From Lepiota brunneoincarnata (taxonomy: Eukaryota > Basidiomycota > Agaricomycetes > Agaricales > Agaricaceae), in assembly GCA_023014365.1 (NCBI GenBank), contig JAEBUN010000025.1:62001-126000 (forward strand): DNA of 64,000 nucleotides, read 5' to 3'. The translations under genes and the position numbers were made by a program. The notes beneath the pieces are model-generated. The model worked only from the letters and a program-made list of their open reading frames with translations. It did not search any database and was not told the origin of the DNA. This document shows, one piece after another, positions 32,990 to 43,078 of this stretch (positions are counted from its first letter, which is position 1; each line of letters starts with the position of its first letter).

Positions 32990-35019
32990 TCACTCAAGGT
33001 CTTCTAGAACAGACTCCGGATCCTGAGTCATCGGGAAAGCGAGGAAGAGAAGCAATTTGAGCTCCTCAAATTCCTCGTATGTCGGGACCCCTGGAAAGTT
33101 GTTGGCGAACTCAAAGAACGCCCGGACGTCTTCAAGGGAGTCGGCCATACCCATCTCTACAAAAGCCACGTCGTTACCGTCCAAGGCAGTCCTGGTAGCT
33201 TGCATCTCCTGGACGAATTGGTAAACTACACGGCGGTGGTGAAACGCCGAAGCCTCGTAAGCGACGCAGTTCGCCTCCAGGCTGACCAAGCTAGAGGACA
33301 CAACATGCGCAAACGCGGCCAGATCTAGAAAAATAAAGAGAATAAGAAAAGGGAAAAATAGTGAACAGAGAAACTTATGGTATTCACTGGTCAGTGAGGA
33401 TGTGACCAGGGCGTTCGCAACGCCGGCCGAAACCTGGGGATGGTCCGCGAAGGTACAAGGATAGTTGTACAAGTCGCAGCTGCGACACTTCTTACCCTTG
33501 CCCAGAGGCTCGCACTCTAACTTACGAGCAGTGCAAGAAGGACACCGAGACCGAGGTGGCACGTACTGGAGCAGATGTCAAAGCCATCAGTAAGGAACCA
33601 CGAGAAAACTTGGAGAACGTACCGAAAGCTGGCTAGCTGCCAGCAGCCTAGGAAAGTCCTCACAAAAGAGCGGGACTGGGTGCTGGTATCCATGGTCCCA
33701 AATAATTTCAGCCTCAGAGCGCCGAACGCGAGCCTGGGGAACGTATTTCTTCGTCCGCGTGTTGGAACTCTTCTTGGACGAAAGGACGCGTTGTTGACGC
33801 GACGGGCCAGCATGAGGGGACTCTTGAGGGATCTCTGGAACCACTGGGCTAGGCAAACGAGAAAGGACGGGGGTTGGAGAAGCTAAGAACGCGTCTTGAA
33901 AAACAAAAGTCGGTTCTTGAGGGGCAGGCGAAGGCTTCAGAAGGAGCTCCAAATCTGGCGAAGGAGAAATCTCCACGGCGCTTGCGGGAGACGCGACTGG
34001 AGCGCCAGCTAAGTGAGGTGGTGATGGTGTTGGGCACCTAGGCAAAGCCAGCACATGTTGCCCATCCAGAGAAGAGGACCAGCTAAAGATTTTGAAGAGG
34101 TCGACTTGAGAGACCTCAGGGACTGGAGAACGCGATGACGAGTTAGAACCCGCCAGGAATAAGGGGAGAGGGGGTGGCGTCGATGATTTTGCCCTCTGTT
34201 TGCCTTTAAGGGCAGCTGGTATACGCGCTAAAACAGAAGTCAGCGGAAAGAACAAATATATTGTGAAAAACGACTAAGCTTACGCGTTGAAGTAGCAGAA
34301 GAGAGTACGGGGGAAGAAGGCCGGTTTGTTGAAGGGCCCAGCACCTCCGAACCTGATGCAATACCCAAGGGAGGGAGCACCAGCGAGTCTTCCTCGTCCA
34401 GGGTGCGCAGAGAGACGGCGAGAGGGGGCAGCGACATTGAACTGGACAAAGCCTCTGTGGATAATCCACCAGAGGGCCCGCCAACGGGGATACCTGATGA
34501 GGGTTCTGCGGAAAATCCGGCAGAGCGCTCGTCGGTTGGATTGCACAACGATGCGATGGAAATCACGCGTCTTGGCACTGGAGCGTACAAGGGAGAGGCC
34601 GGCGGAGGAGTTGGTTCGCGGGGCGGAGAGTATGGTGGAGGAGGGGTCCTTGCCACACCCACCTGACAATTTCCGCAAGCTCCTCGAGCTCCTCGCCCTC
34701 CTCTAGCCCTCCTAGTACGCGGTGCTGGTGGTTCCCATTGAGATAGGAGGTTGCGACGCGCCGGGAGGCAAATAGTGAGACCTAAAAGTAGAGAAAACAT
34801 AAGTAAAGACAACGAGAACAGGGGAAAACGCGACTTACGTTGCGCGATCGATGATGAAGGCACGCCTTGGGAAGCCGTTGAGGCGTTGCTCGGCCCAGGG
34901 TAGCCTGAAAACAGGTTAAGAAAACAGAGAAAACTGTAACTCGAACTCTACTTACTGGAAGAAGAGTCCAAGTCCTCCTCGTAGCGAGCACGTTTGCTGC
35001 TGCGCGTGTTTCTGTCCAT
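32990..35019 (-). CDS. Giant-L antisense gene A1: Zn2Cys6-cluster protein, copy 3
   Basis: The most complete copy of A1. Suggested exons (- strand): 35019-34956, 34904-34839, 34781-34284, 34227-33623, 33565 to about 33380, and about 33318-32990. Introns are 46-57 bp with GT-AG ends, and frames join across each. The protein has a Pro/Arg/Ser-rich N-terminal half, a Ser/Pro-rich middle (SPAPQEPTFVFQDAF), a basic patch (SSKKSSNTRTKKYVP), the six-Cys cluster (CPSC...CEPL...CRSC...C) encoded in exon 5, and an acidic helical tail ending EDLE. The last intron's donor reads ATAAGT where copy 1 has GTAAGT, a CpG-type change that may block splicing. Fungal Zn2Cys6 proteins are nuclear transcription factors; this one is unusual in having the cluster near the C-terminus. 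Confidence 0.62.
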
Positions 35020-35337
35020 TGTTGATAGAAGTGGGCGTTAAAAAGTGAGTATGTGAGCAGGATAGACGAGTAAGAAGTGAGAGGGAGAACGAAAGAGATG
35101 AAACGAGACCTTGGGACATTTAAAAGACCCAATAACGAGATAAAAATTTAAGCTATAGCAACAAGAAGTTGATCTATACATTTAAACTCGGTGACATGAC
35201 ATCATTTTGAAATAAGCTTAGTGAAAGTGCGCTACCCTCGAAGCTGGTGAACGTTCTAGACCATAGAGCGCGTCAGAGAGACTCAGATACTGCGAATTTG
35301 AAGGAGATAATGACTGAGGACAGTCAGCAATTTGGTT

Positions 35338-35346
35338 AGGGGGAGA
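35338..35346 (+). promoter_or_regulatory. 3' polypurine tract of Giant-L copy 3
   Basis: AGGGGGAGA directly before the LTR, same as at 4490-4498. Confidence 0.7.
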
Positions 35347-35702
35347 TGATACGCCGATTTCACGCCTATACATGAATTCCGTACTCCGGAACAATTCTCT
35401 ACATAGAATCATTGGCTATATCATTAAAGAACTCTATAGAGGATTGGTACTATATCCCGTAGTAGCCAGTTCGACCGAACTAAGGATATTCAAGCCTCGG
35501 AAGTGTTCAAACCAGCTCATTATCACTAAGCTTAGTGAACCAAGCTATCAGAATGCTCTCCAGAGGGATTCAGGGCTCTACATAGCCTATCGAGTATACC
35601 CCGGTCGCATCAAGGGACCTTACGAGCAGTTTTCTGATGAACCCAAATGCGTTTGAACACAAAAGAATGTACCTAGTGGCTGTCGCAGGCGTATTACGTC
35701 TA

Positions 35703-35911
35703 CAGTGACCCACAAAACCGTTCCAATGTTTTGTACTTTTGACTTAAAGTAGTAATAGCTCAGTAAATAAAATAGCCATATTTGTGAATATATTTATAAA
35801 CATAGCCAAATATGTCATATCTGACTCTGCAAAGTTGCGTCATGTAATACTTCCAAATTAGGCAATTATGAATTTTGTAATCATTTTAAGTCATTGGAAT
35901 GGTTTTGTCAA
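35703..35911 (+). repeat. Left terminal inverted repeat of the Tc1 element
   Basis: 209 bp. ACAAAACCGTTCCAATG lies near the outer end and its reverse complement (one change) near the inner end, so each TIR holds two facing copies of a probable transposase site. Confidence 0.9.
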
Positions 35912-35942
35912 TGACATATTATACTAGGCTATCCTATTATTT

Positions 35943-36959
35943 CTAGTACTTAGAGTAGCCCCCCCTGGCTTTGAGTACAGCTGCTACTCTTCTAGGCATA
36001 CTTTCAATTAACTTCTGACACTCAGAAGCTGGAATAGCATCCCACTCCTTTTCTACCCTCTGCCACAACTCCTCCATACCCTTGGGAGGAGATTCATACT
36101 CTCCCAACTTTCTCTTCACATATTCCCATAAGTGTTCAATGGGATTGAGGTCAGGTGACTGTGCTGGCCAGGTTAGGAGCCTAAAATGATTTTTTTGAAA
36201 CCATTCTTTAGCCAGTGTACTCTTGTGTTTGGGGTCATTATCTTGCTGAAAGATAATATCTCGGGGTTTAAGCTTGTACCACTGGAGACTCTTCTTCAAA
36301 TCTTCCTCCAAAATTTGCACAAACAACTCTGCATCCATCCTTCCATCAATCCTCACTGCATAGCCTGGGCCATCCCACAGCATACAACCCCAAACCATCA
36401 CTGATCCTCCTCCATACTTCAGAGTTCCCTTGACCAATCTTTCACTAAGCCCCTCTCCCTTCTTTTTCCATCCCCACTTCCTCCCATCTGACCCCAAATG
36501 ATTAATTTTGGTCTCATCAGACCATACAACCAGCTTCCAGTCCTCCATAGTCCAATGCTGGTGTGTCAGAGCAAAATCCAGCCTAGCCCTCCTATGCTTG
36601 TCAGAGAGTAAAGGCTTTTTTTGCTTGACTACAGCCTTCATTCCTGCCTGTTTGAGATGCCTTGCTACAGTCTGTGAAGAGACTGATGTCCCAATGATGG
36701 GAGCAAGAGATTTGGCTATATCTACAGCAGTTTCAGCCTTGCCAGCAGAGATAAGATGGATAGCATGCCGAATATTAGTGGTAGAGAGTTTTGAAGGACG
36801 TCCTCCAAGTGATTTAGTAAGGCTGGAACAATTTTTAGAGGCTAGCCTGGATATGGTACTGCGCCCAACACCAGTAATTGCCTCAATTTTAGTATAGGAA
36901 TGATGAGAATTTAGCAAAGAGAGGATGGTTTGCTTTAGAGTAGAAGATAATGGCTTCAT
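35943..36959 (-). CDS. Tc1-family transposase (DD34E)
   Basis: 338 residues, complete, ATG at 36959. N-terminal helix-turn-helix pair (residues about 1-110: TKIEAITGVGRSTISRLA, then SVSSQTVARHLKQAGM) for TIR binding. Catalytic DDE core: VVWSDETKIN, IFQQDNDPKH, and SPDLNPIEHLWEYVKRKL, with 34 residues between the second Asp and the Glu, the Tc1 spacing. GRPSK-type AT-hook-like linker at about 53. No stop or frameshift. It cuts and pastes the element at TA dinucleotides in the nucleus. The - strand orientation is relative to the host LTR. Confidence 0.96.
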   Translation of the reverse strand: MKPLSSTLKQTILSLLNSHHSYTKIEAITGVGRSTISRLASKNCSSLTKSLGGRPSKLSTTNIRHAIHLISAGKAETAVDIAKSLAPIIGTSVSSQTVARHLKQAGMKAVVKQKKPLLSDKHRRARLDFALTHQHWTMEDWKLVVWSDETKINHLGSDGRKWGWKKKGEGLSERLVKGTLKYGGGSVMVWGCMLWDGPGYAVRIDGRMDAELFVQILEEDLKKSLQWYKLKPRDIIFQQDNDPKHKSTLAKEWFQKNHFRLLTWPAQSPDLNPIEHLWEYVKRKLGEYESPPKGMEELWQRVEKEWDAIPASECQKLIESMPRRVAAVLKARGGYSKY

Positions 36960-37099
36960 GGTAGGTAGGGGGGTTGAGAATGATGGGACATGGCTGTCAG
37001 CACATCTATTTATATGTCAAAGACACGTGGTCACATGATCTTGTTGATTCACAATCAACGGAGTCATGTGATTGCTTGGATTAGTATTAAAAATTACTA

Positions 37100-37308
37100 T
37101 TGACAAAACCGTTCCAATGACTTAAAATGATTACAAAATTCATAATTGCCTCATTTAGAAGTATTACATAACGCGACTTTGCAGGGTCAGATATGACATA
37201 TTTGGCTATGTTTATAAATATATTCACAAATTTAGCCATTTTATTTACTGAGCTATTACTACTTTAAGTCAAAAGTACAAAACATTGGAACGGTTTTGTG
37301 GGTCACTG
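37100..37308 (-). repeat. Right terminal inverted repeat of the Tc1 element
   Basis: 209 bp, inverted match of 35703-35911 with about ten differences. Inner and outer 17-mers as in the left TIR. Confidence 0.9.
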
Positions 37309-38200
37309 TATAGCAAGTTCAATAATGATGACCGGACCATGGAACGGAACGTCCAACATTCGGGAGGCAATACCCAATGTCCAAAACCCTAGAAATATCA
37401 AAGACTCCTAATTAACGAGTGCTTTGTGGGTCCCGGCACTTTGGCATACTGCTTAACTGAGATTAATTACCATGGATCAAGGGATTGTCCATCCGCTATA
37501 CATTCCGATCATAATTGATCCGGAAACTTAACGCGCTCGCATGGATGCAGAATAATGCAGACAAGCATGGAACACGTCTGGCTGGATTGCCATTTGTTAA
37601 TCAGAGAAAAACCCATAACCCAGGGTGAGGTAGAAATACTGCCGAACCTTCCAAAATGTTCTACAGTGCCTGTAACAATTAAGCTTATTGTTTTCTATTT
37701 CATATTTACTATCTCTCGTATGTATCTAAACAATATAAATATGGTCACACTTGTTCATGGAGAAGCAAGAGGTCTCACCCCCGCTTCCACACGCAAGTCT
37801 GTGAGCCGTGATCAAGAACAGTTTCAGAGGGCTATTTAGTGTGCGTCGTTAAGTGTGATTCCTTCAGTTGTCGACCAACCCAGAGACAGAGACAGAGACC
37901 AGAGTTCAGAGACCAGAGACCAGAGACCAGAGACCCAGCGCTTTGAATTGACAGGGATTGTCCTTTCATTGTTGCACCGTACAGCTAAGATAACTTCAAC
38001 GGCTGTTCGTTAACCTCTAAAAACACTACTCTCTTGAATTTCGCTGTCAGAACGCACCCCCAGAATACCCTAAAAGACGAAACTGTTCATTATCTATCTC
38101 ATTCCACTTGTATTATCTTAAGCTTATCGAATTGCGGCTAAGCTTAGTGAAAACAAGCCCACTATCTATATTAAAACCTACAAAAGTTTCTACCTTTTCA

Positions 38201-39288
38201 GCGGGAGTGGGATGTGGACGGAATCCTGGATGCAGTCCAAGGATTGTAGACATGGTGCACTAGTTGTGATTGATCTGAATAGCATGGTGGTACCATTCGT
38301 TTATGGTGTTGGGCAGGTTCAGATCAGTGAGGATTTTGTAAGTGAGGTTCCAGTTGATAACATTTTGGAACTTTTTGATGAGGGTGTGATCTTCTGTGAG
38401 TCCTGAGCAGTGGACAAGAGTCTTGAACTCTGTGATGATGTCTTCGATGTTATGGAATCCCTGACAGAGGGTGTTAAGATCATGGAATGCTTGGGAAGGG
38501 ATGGTGATGGGCAAGAATGCTTTGGTGAACTCTTTGATGAGTTCTTTGTATGATCTGGGGGTAAACATGCCCCATGTTTGCTTTGACTGAAAGTACTGGT
38601 TCTTCCAGTTGCTGGCTTCACCAGTTTTTAGCAAGGATAAGAAGATAATAAACTCTTGGAAGTCCTTGTGATTACCATCGAACAGTATCAGCTTCTCAAA
38701 CAATAATTCCTTGTAACCGTTATGCTGTTGTGGTGGTGGTGATGCTGATTGGTCTTGTGGAGGAAAAAGGCTTCTGGTTGGTCCAGGTTGTCCAGGTGGT
38801 CCTGGCAGGTCTCTGGGTGGTCCTGGTGGGCTGGCAGGTGGCTGGTTAGCTGGCGGGTCACCCATAGTCTCAGACATAGGTTTGGAGGGAGGTGAGGGTG
38901 GTGGAAAGGGTTGTAGGGTATGGGGGAGTTGATAATGTCTGGGTTCAATCTGTTGGATAGGGAAGCGTAGGGGACCTCCTGTACTTGTGGTTGCTTCAAG
39001 CAGACCGAAGGGGAGTTGTGGCGGTTCAACAGGTGATGGTTTGGTAATCTGGGTGGCTACATGAATGGTGGTATCCACTGGTTTGGGCGGGGTTGTGTAT
39101 ATGGGTTGGTCGGACTCAGGAGAAGACGAAGGAATGTGAAAAGAAGGAGTAGGGCGAGGAGTAGATGGGGTGGCACGTGGGGTAATAGATGGTTGAGAGG
39201 GTCCTGGAGATCCAGAACCAGTTTGGGAAATGCGGGGGTTAGGACAGTCTGTCCTGGCTTTGAAGTAACTACCTGTGATGGGCAACAA
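38201..39288 (-). pseudogene. Gyp4: gypsy gag remnant
   Basis: ORF 39288-38260, continuing in frame past a TAG to 38201. A Pro/Ser-rich N-terminal half is followed by a gag core (EKLILFDGNHKDFQEFI, EASNWKNQYF, SYKELIKEFTKAFLP, INEWYHHAIQIN). There is no zinc knuckle before the Giant-L junction. It could be the front of Gyp3 split by Giant-L copy 3, since both are - strand gag and frames can be joined, but the flanking pentamers disagree and sequence is missing. Confidence 0.8.
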
Positions 39289-39929
39289 TGTCTTTTCTGG
39301 TAAAGAGGAACCAAAGAGAATTTAAGATTTGCTAAGACGTTTGACAAGATGAATGAGGAATCTGAAAGCCTATAGAGATGCTGGGGTGCAATGGTTCTGA
39401 AGAACAACAGCCGGAGTTCTTCAGGGTGAAGACCATGTCAGATGCTCGAATAGATGAGCGATGATCCTCAACAGATTACAGTTCTGTCTAGACCTCACAG
39501 TTAACAGTACTGTGCAAACCAAGGAGAGCGAGAAGAGAGAAGAGAGGCAATGAGTAGCTTTGTCTTTTGTTATGCTGGTTAGGTGTCTGCAAGGACCAAT
39601 GTGATCTACAACAAGTAGAATGTTGGCTAATGCGAGCAAGTCTAAGGCGATGCCAAAGAGCAGGAACAAATACAGTGTATAATAAGACAAAGCTAGGAAT
39701 TACAAGTAATACCTAAGTCTATATATACTGCTGGCGCTACTGGCATGTGATAAAAGAAAGAAACACATGCAAATGGGCAGGAATCACAAGCCAAAAGGAA
39801 ACTAACTATAGATGGGCAATGACATATGATAAATAAATATAGACGGGCATTGACAATGGGCAGTGGCATGTGATAAGTAAAAATAGGGCAGGCAGGCATG
39901 AGAAAGGAAAATGGTAACATATGAAGCTT
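39289..39929. other. Non-coding stretch between gypsy remnants with imperfect tandem repeats
   Basis: No supported ORF. Between about 39740 and 39915 there are four loose copies of a GGCATGTGATAA(A/G)TAAA-type unit with intervening TGGGCA. This could contain an LTR of Gyp4 or Gyp5; the ends could not be fixed. Confidence 0.4.
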
Positions 39930-41880
39930 CAGCCATGTAAATCCCAGAAGGAGTTCTTGCCTTCCCAACTTGGTTACTGCTAACAGTGTGCATTCAGCAT
40001 GGTTCCGATAGCGCAAGCCCACATCTATCACTTCAGAAATTTGTCCAGCCTCATTCGGAGTCCCATCTACATTGAACACTGGGATGGGGTTGGATAATTG
40101 GCAAGTGCTGAAGCAAGCAGCATGAACAAAGTCTTGGTTAATGAAGGAACTGGTTGCACCAGAGTCCACCAATGCCTTGACTGTTTTGCACTCTGCTGAG
40201 TCAGTGGTCTCAAGTTCCACTGTCAGCTGGAGGGACTTGGATTCCAAGTCGGAGTAAGCAATGATTGGTCTTTTTGGGAGGTGGTGTTCCCAGCAGGGAC
40301 ATTGCACTGAGGTTTTCAGGGGTGGTGGTGTGTCTTCAGGAGTTGGTTTGGAGCCAGAAGCAGGTTCTATTTCATCTATTGACAAACCCAAGAACCTATT
40401 ACATGAATGCAGCAGGGGCACACCAGTCACCTGTCGCACTGCTGAAAATCCTCTCCAGCTTCCAATTCTGCTTCTTCCACCCTTGGATTTCCAGTCATCG
40501 CAGCTAGGGCATCCATCTCCAAATTCCACCTCTGCATCAGCTCATCCCATTCCTCCAGATCCATGTACCAGATGTCATGATGGAGCGGACACTCAGCCTT
40601 CATATGTCCTGGCCTTTTACAGCAATAGCAGAGTGGGGGAAGTCCCAATCTCTGCTTGGAGGCATCAATATCCATAGGGACCAGATTTCCCAGGGAAGGG
40701 TTGAAGTGGGTAGGGGGGCGCAGAGGGGCCGAAGGTCTGATTGTTGGCACCAAGGGGAGGAGTCTGACATATCTGGTGGGAGGCTTGGAGGGGGGTGGGA
40801 GTGGGGAGCGAGCATTGGAGCAGAATGCCTCGTTTGCCATCCAAGCTTAGTCTACCTGTCGTGCTGCTGAATACCAAGCCTCTGGGTCTGAGTCTGAGGG
40901 GCAGCCTGCTGGGAGGGTAGCAATGGCATTCTGGATGGAAGGGCACAGACCTTGGCAGAATTTGACCACAATGACCCAAGGGTCTCAGTACCCAGACTCA
41001 GAGATGAGGACCTTGAAAGTGTCCAGGTAATCTTTGATGGTGTGCTCTCTTTGGTGGTATGAGGTGGACTCCAACATATTTAGTGCATCAGCTTCTGCAT
41101 TGACAGGGAAAAACCGACTCTTGAATTGTTCCATGAAGTCCCACCAGTCCATAAAGGGAAACCCGCCGATGCTAGCCTCCAAATGGAACAGCTTGTCGGC
41201 CCACTGTGCTGCGCATCCTGACTTCATGTAAGAGAGGGTCCACAGTATTTTCTGTTCATCAGAACAGAATTGATCCACCAAGAGCCTGATGTAGAGCTGG
41301 CATGCATTCAGAAATGCACAACCCTTGGCACGTGCTCCATCAAATTTGGGTGGGGTTGCCACCTTGGCTTTGGTAGAAGTGCATGGTGGAGGTGATGGTG
41401 GACAGAGGTGAAGAGCAGGAGGGGGGGGGTTCATGGGCAGTGGCTTAGGACTCATACTCCACTCTGTTGAGGGGCATGGCTGAGATGGAGGGGGGGGTTG
41501 TTGGGGTGCTGTCATCCTATTGAGTCCATGAGGTTTCAGAGCATGTCACATATCATTCACCATGTCTGTCATATTCCATTCAGCTTCAGCTTGTCGGGCC
41601 TGCACTGCTGCCATGTCTGTGAGTAGTGAGCCTATGGCCTCCTCAATGGTCATTTGAGTTGGTGGTTGCTGCTGCTGCTCTTGGGACATGATGGCAAGGG
41701 CACTGGGGGGTAGAGGAAGGGTGTAGTTGGCATGGGAGAAGTGGTGTAACTTGTCTGGGTGTTGTCAATGGCCAGTCCTCTAGGAATAGACTTGATTCTT
41801 CTGTAAGGGCGACCTGGTTGCTGCATTGTGTCGGCTGAGCAGGGAGAAACCTTAGTATCATTTCCAGATTTCTACTAAGT
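39930..41880 (-). pseudogene. Gyp5: truncated gypsy gag and protease
   Basis: Reading leftward from about 41690: N-terminal gag, capsid core at 41515-40985 (PPKFDGARAKGCAFLNACQLY, CAAQWADKLF), continuing in frame through a TGA and a TAA to the zinc knuckle CYCCKRPGHMKAEC (about 40620), then protease with ALVDSGATSSFINQDFV and LLLGFTWL. The reading breaks off at about 39935, where GFPWL would be followed by the rest of protease; RT and integrase are absent. Stops sit at relatives' Arg or Gln codons. Confidence 0.85.
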
Positions 41881-42324
41881 ACATGCCTAAGCAGGGAGAA
41901 ACCTTAGAGAATTGAGTAAGGTTTCTCCAAGCTTACCTACACTACTTATACTACCTGCCATAAGGTCTGAGTTGAGTAATCTACTCTACATAAATGGCCG
42001 TGAGGTGTCAGGGATGCCTAAAGTAAGTATAGTCAGGAATGGGCTTGGGTTAGGGTTGTGCATGCCAGTGAGGGTTCACATCTGCATCAGAGGGGTGTAG
42101 GAGGGAATTCCAAGTGCTGGGGTGCAGGGGGACAGATTTCCAGGCCCAGGAAGGCTGGAAATCGTATTTCCAAGTGCAGGAGGGCTGGGCATCGGATTTC
42201 TGAGCATTGGGAGGCTGGGAATCACATTTCTGAGTGCAGGGAGGTTGGGGATTAGACTTCCAAAGGTAGGGAGTCTGGGGATGGGAATTCCAAATTTGCA
42301 GTTGTGGGCATTGACCTGGAGTTC
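41881..42324. repeat. 5' flank of Gyp5 with a ~30-bp minisatellite (about 42105-42295)
   Basis: About six degenerate 30-bp units built on TTTCCAAGTGCAGGGAGGCTGGGGAT. Upstream, AGCAGGGAGAAACCTTAG is directly repeated (about 41838 and 41890), and its inverted part (TAAGGTTTCTCC) follows. Probably LTR or leader sequence. No gene. Confidence 0.7.
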
Positions 42325-42469
42325 CCCTTACATCTTTGCCCTTAAAACCGGCTGGACTATAGTGCTCCATCGTCTCCACGTCACACCTAGTAGGACAAGA
42401 CCAAGTCTGTATAGACATCTTGCCTCAAACACCATACTACTCAAGAGCGAACCCCTAACCCAGGTAACA
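42325..42469 (+). repeat. 3' fragment of a Gyp2-family LTR
   Basis: Matches the last ~140 bp of the Gyp2 LTR (GCTGGACTATAGTGCTCCAT..., ending CAGGTAACA). The front is missing. Confidence 0.8.
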
Positions 42470-43078
42470 TACCCCAGTCTAACCAGGCTGCCATCTTATC
42501 CTATCTCCTGAAGTTCCCAGATACCTCTGGAGGAGTTCTGGATGAACACTACTGTATTCATCAGCATAGATCCCATGAGATATTTGACCAAGGAGGTAGA
42601 GATCCTATATCATTTATTATATTAGCCAATTGACAATATTTACAGTGCAGATTATTACAAACATACAATTGGACTCTGACCACCAACCCTATGTGGGTGG
42701 TTGTTCCATGTTTGCTGGAATTCTGTACAATCGGCATTGATATCATTGAGGAAGAGATGATGTAAGAGCCATAGATGATGGGGGTTGTGTTGAACTGAGT
42801 AGAGTCAATAGTATCAGTGACACACTGATCACTAGTCACTAGCTTGAGTTGATCAACAATCACTGATGTGTTCATATGTTGTTAATAATTGTGTGATTTG
42901 ATAAGCCCACTGATTTGGTCAAGTGTAAAGGTTCTTCATATGTAACTCCCCTTCACATAATAGGATTTGGCTAGTCTAAGGTCCCATCCTGTCAAAATGG
43001 ACACAAGGCATGAAACTTGGTGTCCACTAATTGACATCCCCAGGGGATGGGTGTACATAACAACTAATTACTTATATA
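42470..43078. other. AT-rich spacer, no gene seen
   Basis: Many stops in all frames, no recognisable domain. Probably 3' flank of the integrase-core gene or decayed repeat. Confidence 0.5.

Larger units (their letters stand above)
35703..37308 (-). mobile_element. Tc1-family DNA transposon
   Basis: 1606 bp between TA duplications (35701-35702, 37309-37310). Terminal inverted repeats of 209 bp (35703-35911 and 37100-37308) are about 95 percent identical by eye and begin CAGTGACCCACAAAACCG. The uninterrupted LTR sequence in copy 1 (GTCTATAGCAAG) shows the empty site. One intact transposase gene, so it may be autonomous. Confidence 0.97.
13781..38200 (+). mobile_element. Giant-L LTR retrotransposon, copy 3 (complete, with nested insertions)
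   Basis: It runs from a 5' LTR (13781-15026) to a 3' LTR (35347-38200). The LTRs have the same net length of 1246 bp once the Tc1 element is removed, and share variants absent from the other copies, so they are a pair. Subtracting Gyp1, a solo LTR and the Tc1 element leaves about 13.9 kb. Order: LTR, gag, protease, RT/RNase H, integrase, then genes A2 and A1 in antisense, PPT, LTR. The flanking pentamers differ (ACCGG before, GCGGG after), and about 250 bp of the target gag seems to be missing, so recombination or deletion may have altered one end. Four stop codons in pol make it non-autonomous now. Confidence 0.85.
35347..38200 (+). repeat. 3' LTR of Giant-L copy 3, interrupted by a Tc1 element
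   Basis: Net length 1246 bp after removing 1608 bp of Tc1 plus duplicated TA. Shares variants with the 5' LTR at 13781 (for example GAATGCTCTC and GGGCTCTAC) that differ from copies 1 and 2. Confidence 0.92.
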
